From NCBI RefSeq assembly GCF_963678635.1, contig NC_087064.1, forward strand, positions 82,579,847 through 82,643,846: a stretch of 64,000 nucleotides of DNA, read 5' to 3'. This DNA is from Symsagittifera roscoffensis. Its lineage: Eukaryota > Xenacoelomorpha > Acoela > Convolutidae. The translations under genes were made by a program, and so were the position numbers. The notes beneath the pieces were generated by a model. The model was not told the DNA's origin. It was given only the letters and a program-made list of their open reading frames with translations, and did no database searches. This document shows positions 54,070-64,000 of the stretch, piece after piece. Numbering within the stretch: position 1 is the first letter of the stretch; each line of letters starts with the position of its first letter.

Positions 54070-56894
54070 TCGGGGGTTTCTAAATTAGAGTTATTAAAGT
54101 GTGAGATAGTATGAAAAACTGAAATATCTGAGTTAGTATCAGAATTCGTGCTTGATGGTGTATTAATAATTGGAAAATCGGGTGGTGGGAAAGCAAAAAG
54201 TGGGATTATTGGTATTTGAGTTTTGAGGTTGGCTGGGTTGGAATTTGAGCGATGGAGGGATCCAAGTTGTCGGCTCATCGTGGGCTAATAAAAAAAGATT
54301 ATTTTGATATTGAAAAGTGGTGGAATGAGGTTGTTCTATAATTTGTTCATATGTATTATCATTTTGTGAATGATGTGTCATGATGTGTTGAATGGGACTT
54401 TGTGTTGTATTTGGTCTAGAATTTGGATTATTTGTGATTGCTAGGTTTCGGAAATTACGGGGAACTAATGATAATGGGTGGTTTTGTGGTAAGGGTGGCA
54501 ACTGTGGTGCAGTAGGTGTTATATCTATATTATTATGTACTTCGTCGTATGTGTTTTGTCTTGTGGATATTTTTGTGTTATATTCTTTTATTTGTGCATC
54601 TAGAAGTGTTTTGTTAAGGGATGATGAAAAAATTCCAAAAAATCCTGCAAATAGTATACGTGCTACACTTGCTTTTAAGTTAACTTGTGTGTGTATAGCG
54701 CATGTGTTATAGATTCCTTTTAACAGTGAGAATAGAAATCCTATAAAATTAAACATGGCGTATAAAATAGTTGATTTTTCTAAGATGTAATATGGCCATC
54801 CTAGAAAAGCTAGTATTTCATTCTTTAAGGTGACAAAACTGAAAATATTTATAAGTGAAATATCTTGTGGTCGGTATTTTTCACCGTTTAATTATATGCA
54901 GTCTTTAATATCTTTAAAATATCCGCTATAGTCTTATGTATAAAAGTCTGCAAATCCTGCAGTTTCGGCAAGTTTTCTTAAATTCTGGTCAATTGATTGT
55001 CGTTGTATTGTCTCCATTTGTGTTAATAATTCCTGAAACTGTTGTGTTCTAATGTGATATTGGATATCAGATTTAGAATATATTCCAATTGATTGTAAAT
55101 CAGTATTTGGGTTACGAGCGATAGCTCTGATACTTTCGGGTGAAAATTTTTGAGTGGTTGCATTAAACTAGGGTATTGTGTAAGTAGGTAGTATTTATCT
55201 TCATCAGCATTTAAATGTACTACATTGTGGCTATTTTTTAATCCACATGGGACTGCGGTATCCCAAAAATATGTTCGTCTTGAAAGTGTATTGACAAAAT
55301 GTACTTTATTTTTATAGAATATGAGAATTCGTTTATAACAACGTTTGTCTTCAAAAACATATAATGTTGATACTTTTTTGGTGCAAGTATAGAACCATAA
55401 AATGTTTCCTTCATAGTCAAGAAAATTTGATCTGTTTTCTGATAATAAGTATCCTGAGTAAGGTATTTTTAGTACTGCTAGTGCGAGTGATTGTAGGATT
55501 TGTGTTCTTTCCAACTCGCATAGTTGATGAAGTGTTTCTAATTCAGAAAGTGACATTTCTTTAAAAATTCTACTAAGTGTGTAGTCTAATTTCATGTCTA
55601 AGTGGATATCATAATGAATATTACCAAAATAGGTGCTATTCATTAGTGACAGTTCTTGTAACCGTGTGCTTTTACTGTCGTATGGTTTTAGTTTTCCACC
55701 AGGTTGACCTTTGCTTTTTTGAAAGTTAACTGGGACGTATGATGTTCCTTCATTTACAGGATGACTTGTGGCATAAGGGTCAAATTTTATTTTTCCAGTA
55801 GTCATGTTGAAACATTTTTCGTATTCGACAAGTATTTCACAGTATTGTGTCTTATAAAGTGGATTTCTGTATTTACATGCAAATTTTGTTTCTTGATAGA
55901 CTTGGAAACGTGTTAATTTATTTTCTATATCATGAATATTTCTAAAATAATTGCTTTGTTTACGAGATGGGTTTACTTGTTCGTATGGAATTGATTCTAT
56001 AAAAAAATTTTCATGAAGTTTTATCATTCGAGCGTGTATTTTTGCTACTTAAAATATTGTTCATGTATTTTCGGGGAACCAAACAATTGTTGCTTAGGTC
56101 CTTGTTGTGGGGTCACAATAACTTTGATCATTTTTGCAAGGTAATCTAATTCCTAGATAGATCATGGTGTTATCAGTTAAATCTCGTGTGAGTTGTATTT
56201 TTTCAAGTTGTATTTTCCAATCAAAAAACATTATTTCTTGATATCCTTTGTTTTTTGTATCTGCTTTGCAGTTTGAAGGGTCATTTATTCCAATGTGTAG
56301 TATCCAGTGTTTATCGTGTATGTCATAAGTTAATATTCCGTGAGCGCCGTTATATGGGTATTTTTCGTCTAATTTTATATGTCCTTGATATCGTTCAAGT
56401 TCTGCTTGATGTACAGAATCGGCAAAGACTTGGAAATTTACTATTTTTCTGTCTGTGTTTTTATTTCTTGTGATACTCAGTCTGAGTAATTCGTTTTTAC
56501 AATCATCGGGATTTAGATGTAAAAGTCGTTCTATATTACTTTGGTAGAATGAATCGTGATCAAGTCCGTTCTTATTTCCGTTGGAAACTTGTGAACAGTG
56601 TACTTTCTTTTCGGAAAATGTTGCTGTAAATTTATATCCTGTGACTGTTGTTGCTCGGGCTTTTGAATATAATGTTGCTATTACATTTGTAGTTTCTATA
56701 GCTTGTGGTTCTGTTTCGCATTGTGATACTTGATTTATTGCATATTTGTGTAGTGTTTTTTGTTCGTTTTCTTCACAATCATAGTGTGTTACTAATATAT
56801 CCTGGGGTCCTGTCCGATGAGAAGGATTTGTGTTTTGGTCGGAAAATATTAGAAAAAAGATGTGTTGAAATGTTAATATTTTTAGAGTATACAT
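54070..56894 (-). pseudogene. env: Envelope-like glycoprotein gene, broken
   Basis: Four minus-strand pieces make one gene. 56894-56094 (266 codons) starts with a hydrophobic signal-like segment (MYTLKILTFQHIFFLIF) and a Cys-rich ectodomain with a YDC motif and paired Cys. 56027-55023 (334 codons) continues the ectodomain. 55022-54757 continues in a readable frame with two stops. 54756-54163 has hydrophobic segments (residues about 1-20 and 28-48) and then a Pro/Asn/Gln-rich cytoplasmic tail that runs on in the next frame (54278-54066). The Cys pattern of the first part reminds me of chuvirus-type glycoproteins found in some arthropod and other invertebrate retroelements; this is recall, not a search. 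Such proteins mediate membrane fusion. At least three frame breaks make it non-functional. Confidence 0.6.
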
Positions 56895-56984
56895 GATTAT
56901 GATAATCCTGAGTATGGGCTATAAAATGTTATGTAACCAATTGTGTTTTTCGTATATCTATCTTATTTATACATTACTTCAGTT

Positions 56985-58080
56985 GTTATAAATGGTGGTG
57001 GTAGAGATTGAACTGTTATGTTTGGTGGATTTAATAGGTAGGGATGTTGAACAATATTATTAAGTTTGATCGTGACTTCAAATTTTAATTGGAGACTATT
57101 TTGTTGAAGTATTTGAATATTGTGTTCACGAATATCTTCGTGGATATCTTGTCTATATTGTAGTCTATTGAGTGCCCAACTGTGGAGTCGGTTACTATCT
57201 TGATTTTGTTCAAATAATGGGGGAGGTGCTACGAATGTATTCCAATCTAATCATAAAGGGGTATTTGATGATGATTGTTCTCGATATCTAGCGTCGAGGT
57301 TATTTGGGAAATTTGAAGGGAAAAGCGTCGGTGAGATTTGACTTAATGATGGTGTTGACGGGAGTGATAATGTTTCTGGTAGTGATGATGGTGTTGTATC
57401 CGTAGAAATATCTATTGGTTCATTTACTATGTTTGGTTCACCTTGTGTATATGAGTGTGTTGCCCAATATGGTAGTCGCGCGGTGGGATTGGGGGGGGGG
57501 GGTGAGGTTAAAGGGATTTTCACGTATTTGTTCAGATGTCGGTGTTGAACCTAAGTAATCTGAGGGTATACTTGAGGTGCTATGTTGTGAAAGGAGTGTG
57601 GGAGTTTCTGGCAATGTACTACTTGAATTTTCTGAAGTAGTTGGTGTTGGTGATTGGGGTATATCAAAACGAACTCTAGGGGTTTGAAAATTTCTATTTC
57701 TTCGTGGATGTATAATCTGTCTATTTATTTCAACTGTATTTTGATTTTGACTAATGTGTCTGATTCTATTTAAATCTTGTGGTAATATGGGGTATAAATA
57801 ATATGTTGGTTCACTTAAAGAAGCCTGTCGCTGAACTGGTTCTAGTGGTTTGGATAAGTAAGCGTGTCGTTCTTCAAAAGTGTATGGGTTATCTTGAAAA
57901 GAAATTTGTGTGGATGTTTGGGGGTTTTGGGTAGTTGTGGGTTTTGCTGGGTTTTCTTGGGATGATGTCGGTGAAGACTGATGTTGTGGTGGTTGGTTAG
58001 CAATTTTGGAAATGTGTCCAATTAATCTTTTTCTAGTAGGAAGATTTATGTTTGTTCTAATATTCTTCGATGAAAAGAAT
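56985..58080 (-). pseudogene. Ser/Pro/Thr-rich ORF between integrase and env
   Basis: A long minus-strand reading, low in complexity (Ser, Pro, Thr, Gln), from about 58080 (INLPTRKRLIGHIS) to about 56985. It is broken at a G-run at 57490-57499, where a length change in the homopolymer throws the frame; 57523-57251 is the following open piece, and after another break the reading continues YRQDIHEDIREHNIQILQQN. Just upstream a tiny frame ends with a hydrophobic segment (FASASILLILF). Function unknown; it could be a surface or accessory protein of the element. Confidence 0.45.
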
Positions 58081-59020
58081 TAAAAGGATTGATGCTGAGG
58101 CGAATGTGACTATTGCCTTTTTTACACATTTGCTCATTGTCATTATTAGGGATGATAAAAATGTGATGAAAATTACAAATAGTAAAAAAATATCTGTTCT
58201 ACAAAAAATTGTTCGTATCTTTTAAATAGACTTTGAATTATCGTACCTGTGAATGTGGTCAATGATTTGGAAAAGTTGGAGATATATTTCAAATCGGGAG
58301 TAGAAAATTTAAAAAAATATTGCAAAAAATTATTAAAAAAGATTATTAGGGCTTCAAAAGTTTCAATAAAAAATTTTAGCAAAAGTTATATTTTTTAAAG
58401 TATCGACTGTTAAAGAGAGAAAAATTTAAGAAATGATTCGTTCGTCAAATATTTTTTGAACTTCTGGGGCGAAATTCAAGTGTGGTCGGATTATTTATTG
58501 ATTTTTTGACAAGTGGGTTGAGTTTTGTGAAAAATTGTTGGAGGCTAATTTTATGGTGCTCAGGAGGTCTTCTTTGCTTTGTTTTTATTTGTTGGGTAAT
58601 CTGGGGTATTTTTGAAATATTTGTACTTTAGGCCAAATGATTATGGTCCTTTTTTATTTTAGGCTAATTTGCCATTTTTGTTTGAAGGGTTTTTAAGGTC
58701 TGAGTTGGGAAAATATTGTTGATCTTTGCGTTATTAGATAGTGGAGGGTTGTAATATTATGGTGATATTTGTTTTAGTTGTCAAGTTTTAGCGAGTTGCT
58801 TATTTTTGACCAGGAGGTTGTAAAGTTATAGTTATAGATATGTCTGGTTTTTGATATCTTTCGGCTAATAGGTTGGTGTTAGAGATATAGAAGGTGACTG
58901 CTTTGAGTGAATCCAATTGGCTGAATCTGAACTAGAATTGTTGCGTATTTGTCAGCATGTTATCTTGAAAAATGAAAGTTCAAAATGATTTAGAGGTGTA
59001 AAAATTATTAATCTTTAAAA
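58081..59020 (-). other. Intergenic part of the old element, no gene seen
   Basis: About 0.9 kb between the integrase C-terminus and the Ser/Pro/Thr-rich ORF. The frame 58382-58173 is Phe/Ile-rich and without motif. Splice signals for a subgenomic env mRNA might be expected near here but I cannot identify them. Confidence 0.4.
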
Positions 59021-60563
59021 TCAAATTTGTTTTTGAAATTCAACTTTCTTTAATATTTTGGATTGTGGGATTAATGTTTTGTAATTTTTGCGTGGTTGAT
59101 TTCTAAGTCGTGATAAATTTCTATATTCTGATTTTTCTACTTGTTCTTGTGTTAAAAACTTTTCTATCATTTTCCTGTTTTTTCTTTCTTTTTGAGGTAT
59201 TTTTGTGTCTGGCGTTTTTGGATTGTTTTGAGCTGTGGTTTGTTTTTGATTTTGTTTTTCATGATGAATGTTGTCCTGTTCATTTATTTCTTTTTCTGTA
59301 TCTGGATGATTTTGAATACTTTTTAAACCTGTGAAAGCATATAATTGAGTTAATTCGCGTAATGCGTATTCTTTTGGGTAGTTGAACAACGATTTTGAAC
59401 GATGTTGAACAATTTCTTTTTTAATTGAATCTGTGAGTTTATACATTACGTCAGTGGGTTTGGCAATTATTTGGTATGGTCCTTTTCGAAGGGGTTTGTA
59501 GTTTTTTAGAGTTTCCTTTTTGCGTATTAAAGTTAGGTATTAAGACAAATTTTCCAATTTTTAAGTCTGTGGCTGGCGTAAAGCGTGAATTAATTTGGTT
59601 GTTAATGTTTTGCCTTTGTAACAATTTCTTTGTTACTTTTTGGAATTTTTTTTTGTGTTTTTTATCTCTATTTAAAATCCATTCGGTGTGTGTGCCGGAG
59701 GCTAATTTATCATGTGTGTAAAAGTAGGTTATAACAAATTGAATCTTTATTTGGTTGGCAATAACTTTGTGCATTTTTATGGGCATTTGCTGTAAACATA
59801 ATTGATTTTCGTGGCTTTTGGTTAAAAACAATTTCGTATGGTGACATTCCTAAAGTTGTCGTAATTTGTGAATTATATGATTAGGGAAATAGTTTTACAT
59901 CTGCTGACCATTCTGTGTATCGTGTATCATTTCCATTAATGATACATCTGAGATCTTCTTGTAGTGAACGGTTCATACCTTCGACTAAACCTTTTGTCCA
60001 AGGTGCATGAGATGTACGTGGTTTATGTTTGATGTTGCATAAGTGGCATAGTGTGATGATTTCTTTATTTATAAATTCTGTACCGTTGTCTGTTACTAGG
60101 ATTTCGGGTAATTCGAATTTGGCTATCCAATGTTCATAAAGTGTTGTGAAAGCATAATAAGCATTACATTGTGAGCATTACATTGTGGTACTGGGTTGAG
60201 TGCTACATAATGTGTGAATGCATCAACAATGACCATAATGTAGGAGTTTCCTTCAGAGGATGGTGAAATTGGTCCTTTTGTGTCGAATGAAATGCGATGG
60301 TTAAAATATAAAATTTGTCCTTTAAAATCTTGTTTCTGTGCTATTTGTTTTCGACTTGGATAGGGTTTGTTTAATTGACATTTTATATAATCATTGTATA
60401 ATACTTTTATCCAAATTGGTGCATTTGGGAAATAAAAATTTTGTATAAAATTCGAGTTTGTTTTTTCTGATCCGGAGTGTCCTTTTGTATTTTGTGTATG
60501 GGAGATGTTAAAAGCTATTAGTATCATACTTAAAGGAAGACAGGGAACTTTAGAATCATTCAA
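59021..60563 (-). pseudogene. Integrase of the old element
   Basis: 60563-60123 begins with the zinc domain (H-x3-H in TKGHSG context), but where C-x2-C is expected the sequence reads Y-I-K-C, so one zinc ligand is lost. It is followed by FDTKGPI and MVIVDAFTHY of the catalytic core. The next catalytic Asp is in ILVTDNGTEF (about 60070-60100, another frame) and the Glu in GLVEGMNRSL (about 59975). 59831-59451 and 59446-59021 are the C-terminal part, ending in a highly basic tail. Frameshifts separate the pieces, so there is no intact enzyme. Confidence 0.8.
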
Positions 60564-61102
60564 TTGATATTCTAAAAGATCTGTGTTTTCATTAATTGTT
60601 GTATTATTAAATTTTCTGAAATATCGGAGGAGTGTTTTGTTTCCTAAAATTGTTGTATCAGCTTTTACGGGCTTAGTTTTGTATTTGTGCCATGATTTTA
60701 GTTGTCTAATTACTGGGTCGACATTTTGATATTGTTTTAAAAGTTCAAGTGTAATTTTATCTGTTGGGGGAGAAAATTATTGTCAATTTTTAGTTTTGAT
60801 AGGGGAATTGTGTCAAGTGGGTCATGGAGGTCAAAACCTTGATTTATTGTGTATTTTGAATCATTTGTTTGTAGTCCTGATAAAGGTCTTTTTTATGCGA
60901 GTGGTGTTTTATTCTCTTTTGTTGAGTATTATTTTTTTAGCCATTGTGAGTATGGAATTGGTTTAAAACTAGATGTGCCTATTAAGTCAACTTCGTAGTT
61001 ATTTGGCAATCTAAGTAGAGTGGAAAATGTTGTAGATTATTTATTTGTGATTGATCAATGTCAGTTTTTACTGCGTATTTGCATTCTAGTCGGGGTGATG
61101 TT
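60564..61102 (-). pseudogene. RNase H-integrase connection, broken
   Basis: Readable in pieces in all three minus frames, without motif of its own; it links the RNase H and integrase parts of the same former polyprotein. Confidence 0.5.
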
Positions 61103-61549
61103 TCATTTTTTGGTGAGATAGAATTTAAAATTTTGTGGTATTTCAACTGTATTTTTTCGGGTAAGTAATTCAGATGGCGTACTTCGGCTTAATGTATATG
61201 GTAACGCAGGGTTTTTTCCTGCTGTCCAAACTATATGTAAGTTTGGAAATTTCATTAGAATTTTTTGAAATCTATAAGCTCTATGATTAGGACTTGATTT
61301 TTGTTTAAAGAGAAGTATAATTGGTTTGTGATCTGTAAATAAAACTGTTGGGTGTTTTGATCCAAGTATCAGAAATTCATATTCTGTAAGTGTATAAATT
61401 ATAGCTGTACATTCTCTCATTAGAGTTGAGAGTCGTAGTTCTGCTTGTGTGAATAATCGTGAATTCGCTGATATAAGATTCATATTATTTGTTCCACTAT
61501 GTGATTGTTGTATTGCTGCGCCGATGCCAAAATTTGAAGCATCGCACAT
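61103..61549 (-). pseudogene. RNase H of the old element
   Basis: Starts MCDASNFGIGA (first acidic residue), contains MRECTAIIY (Glu) and LFTDHKPI (Asp), the standard three of the retroelement RNase H, then the HIVWTAGKNPALPYTLSR end, where the usual Asp of PD-x-LSR has become Tyr. It lies in a different frame from RT, so at least one frameshift lies between 61549 and 61732. Confidence 0.85.
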
Positions 61550-61731
61550 TGCATAGAATGGTTGATTTGGATCTGGAATTGTGTTTTAATTTTGTTCTGT
61601 TGAAAGCTTTTTAATTTCTTCAAATTGCGTTTGATGTTCGGTTGTCCATTCAAAATTATTTAGTTGTCTGAGGATGTTATAGAAGGGTCTTAAGTATAAT
61701 TGCATTTTGTAAACATATTTACTTAAGAAAT

Positions 61732-62530
61732 TCAACATTCCAAGGAGTTGTTGGATTTTTTTTTATTTGTAGGTGGCTGAAGTTTTTGGATTGCATCAAT
61801 GCGTGATTTTAATGGAGTAATAGTGTTTCGTTCAATATTATGTCCTAAAAATTTAACGCTTGTTAAAAAGAAGTGTGATTTATCAGGGGCTGCTTTCAGA
61901 TTATCGTTCTGAAGTATTTTATGATATTGTTCTAAAACTGTAAGCATTTCTTCTTTGGTTTGTGATTGCATGAAAACATCATCTAAATAGGTGATTAAAT
62001 TTTTCTTGAGAATTAATGGTCTAAAAATTTTACTCATAAAAGCTGAAAAAGCTGCTGGTCCTGTGAATATTCCATAGAATAAGCGATTAAATTCATATTG
62101 TTGATTTCCAATAACAAATTGTGTTAAAGGTAGGGATTTTTCATCTAGTGTTATTTGATTATAAGCACTATTCATATCTGCGGTTGTGAAATATTTACCA
62201 TTTATCTTTGTTAATATAACTTGTATGGGTTCAATAGGCCAATTGCATTTTGATTCGTCAATTAGTGATTTGAGGTATCTAGCGTCTAAAATTATTTTCA
62301 GTGATTGACCTTTTGCTAGATTGATAACAGGGTTAATGAAGGTGTTACCTTTTGGTTGTTCTTCTTTATTCACTCGTGAGATAATTTCGTATTGTTCTAA
62401 AATATCAAGTAATCTGTTTACCTTGTCGTGTAAATGAATCGGTACTTTACTTGCTCTTTGTTTTTTGAAAACTGCGTCAGGTTTTAATGGAAAGTATAGT
62501 GATGAACTATTTTTTCCAACGTCAAATTTT
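61732..62530 (-). pseudogene. Reverse transcriptase of the old element
   Basis: 62373-61732 is open (213 codons from ATG) and the same frame extends upward to a stop at 62530. Seen: INPVINLAKG, KIILDARYL, FTTADMNSAYNQI, GPAAFSAFM, and the catalytic box YLDD at 61978-61989, followed by KFLGHNI. The frame fails at the fragment end (KKKSNNSLEC), the start of the thumb. A Ty3/gypsy-type RT. Confidence 0.9.
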
Positions 62531-62904
62531 TATATTGCATAATCTGTTGAATATTTTAACAGTTGTTTTGCTAATTTATCAAATTCATCTTGTGTGATTT
62601 GTGAGTGTTGAAAATTAAACATTGTTAAAAACGTTTGTTGTTCTTTTGTGTAATTTGTTATATTGATTATCGGTTTAAAATATGGCGTTTTTGTGAAATA
62701 ATCTGTGTTTCTTTTTTCATTACTTATTATATTATTTATGGATAATTCTTCGTCAAGAATTGTTGATTGGCAAATATCTGACAATTGGAGTATACTATTA
62801 ACTCGGCAGGCTACTTTATTTATAGGTGAAATTGTAGCATTTGTTTCACAATATCCTAAGAGTCCTAAGGGTAATGTTACTTGATGTGGTGTATTTTTAT
62901 ACAC
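62531..62904 (-). pseudogene. Protease-RT linker of the old element
   Basis: 124 codons in the same frame as RT, separated from it by a single in-frame stop at 62530. It reads THQVTLPLGLLGYCETNATI and then a linker. Other gypsy Pol proteins have a spacer of this kind. Confidence 0.65.
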
Positions 62905-62945
62905 GTGTAATGAAATGATGTCGGAATTCGTGTTTTTCGAATATT

Positions 62946-63569
62946 TTACGGATGAGATCGTAATTTTGAAAAATTTGTGAATAGGTTTAAAACGAAGTCT
63001 GACTTAAAAAGTTGTTGTTTATTTTGACTTTTATTATATTGGTGAACTTGTTTTATTGAAAAATTATATATATTTTCTGATAGTGGTTTCAGGTGTTTCC
63101 GTTGTTGATTGTAAATGGGGTAAAATTTTGAGAAGAATGGTGGTTTTTTGCTTAATCTTTGGAAGAATGTTAGGGCTGTATTTTTTGTTTCTGTGTATTT
63201 ATCTTTGATATGTATTTTACTATTTAAGATGTTGATTGTTGGCAAAAATTTAGTTTTGAATGGTATGCCAATAATATTGTGCTTAATATCAGTAATATGA
63301 AATATTTGTTTAAATGGCTTGTTTAAAATCTTGTTTTGTTCCATTGTTCTCGTGGGAACAAGGAATAATTGGATTTTTTCATAATTTACTAATGTTGATC
63401 CTTGTGCTGTTGCTAATTTATTAGAGGTTTCAAGAGGTGTTAAATTTGGATGCAATGTTTTAAATTCATTCCATGTGGGAATATTAATTATTTTTGATTC
63501 TGCTCCTGAGTCAATTAAAAAATCAATTTCAAGATCTGGTGGTTGAAATTCTTTGGTTTCTTGGGCTCT
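62946..63569 (-). pseudogene. Aspartic protease of the old element
   Basis: The frame is open from 63569. The active site reads FLIDSGAESKI with the D-S-G-A codons at 63501-63512. It includes a typical second half (HNIIGIPF). The frame ends at 62946, with a frame change to the linker and RT. Confidence 0.8.
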
Positions 63570-63977
63570 CTAAGAGAAATGGAATGGTCCAAATTTTTTC
63601 TCTTGGTTGTTCTTTTTGTATATTTTGATAAATATGTTTGTGTTTGAGCATTGTGTTTCATCTTTTTTATCAGGTTTATTTACCGTATTAATTTCGCTTA
63701 CTTCTTGTGTAGTTTGTGTATTGTTAATGTGTCCAATATAGTAATTATGAAGAAGTTCCAATTGGATTTCATATATATATATATGTGAAGTAAAAGGTTG
63801 TTCATATATGATAGGTTCATAGTCGTTTTCGACTGTTATCATATTTACAGAGATTGTATTATCTGTATCGCTTTCAGTATCTGATGAATCACAATTTATA
63901 TGATTTAGTTGTAATTCATTACTTCCTGAGTCATCAATACCTGGGGGGTCTGAAGTTGTTTCTTCATTTGTTTGCAC
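63570..63977 (-). pseudogene. Acidic region before protease, ending at UAG
   Basis: 135 codons from the first ATG, acidic and Ser/Thr-rich (DDSGSNE, DSSDTESDTDN), then basic (KIYKKNNQEKK). It ends at TAG (63570-63572), and protease follows in the same frame. Either a readthrough stop, as some retroviruses use between gag and pol, or an ordinary mutation; other breaks in this copy make the second as likely. The upstream gag is beyond the window edge. Confidence 0.55.
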
Positions 63978-64000
63978 TTGATTAATATGTCTTGGATGTT

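Larger units (their letters stand above)
52500..64000 (-). mobile_element. Old env-bearing Ty3/gypsy element, 5' end outside window
   Basis: On the minus strand, from high to low coordinates: end of a gag/linker frame, protease, RT, RNase H, integrase, a Ser/Pro/Thr-rich ORF, an envelope-like glycoprotein, and a further ORF. The PR-RT-RH-IN order is Ty3/gypsy; with the extra glycoprotein gene it has the organisation of an errantivirus-like or retrovirus-like element. Every gene is broken by stops or frameshifts, yet long stretches stay readable, so decay is moderate. Capsid sequence would lie beyond 64000. Confidence 0.85.

Overview
This is an AT-rich stretch of an animal (metazoan, probably invertebrate) nuclear genome. 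The evidence is spliced coding exons with GT/AG sites, LINE-type (non-LTR) retrotransposons with an APE endonuclease, Ty3/gypsy LTR retrotransposons, a hAT-type MITE and a large minisatellite. There are no bacterial operons. I cannot name the species. Almost all recognisable coding sequence is mobile-element derived; the one clear host gene is the 5' part of an IA-2/PTPRN-like receptor (five short exons, minus strand, 18066-19538).

Layout. 1-6906: unique AT-rich DNA with a decayed LINE (2518-4233) split by a 333-bp hAT MITE (3787-4119), plus a decayed tRNA-Leu-like/SINE-like sequence near 5.95 kb. 6912-17172: a complete, apparently very young Ty3/gypsy element on the minus strand, with two 439-bp LTRs that look identical, a 5-bp target duplication, gag, a classic -1 frameshift site, and an 1840-codon protease-RT-RNase H-integrase polyprotein. 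The last ~141 residues of that polyprotein are a TARG1/OARD1-like macro domain (ADP-ribosyl hydrolase fold) with both expected catalytic residues. This is the most striking system in the window. 17178-19738: IA-2-like exons. 19739-28590: a decayed L1/Tx1-type LINE (LINE-A) followed by pieces of a second LINE (LINE-B), with a ~3.46-kb tandem duplication.

28595-46482: a giant imperfect inverted repeat, about 6.2 kb per arm around a ~5.4-kb centre. It carries four copies of a small two-finger zinc module and, at its outer ends, pieces of a third LINE (LINE-C). Within the right arm (44.4-45.6 kb) sit a LINE-A fragment and a decayed duplicate of IA-2-like exons 2-3. 45.6-47.5 kb: LINE-C relic. 48541-50325: a composite 16/28-bp minisatellite with an inverted leading segment. 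50.3-52.5 kb: nothing recognised. 52.5-64 kb: a large, old Ty3/gypsy element on the minus strand, truncated by the window edge. It has a broken pol, a broken envelope-like glycoprotein gene and two extra ORFs.

The only working genetic system I infer is the 6.9-17.2 kb element: one transcript from the right LTR, gag, frameshift into pro-pol, and a terminal macro domain presumably released by the element's own protease. It lies about 0.9 kb downstream of, and on the same strand as, the last visible IA-2 exon, so it may sit in an intron of that gene.
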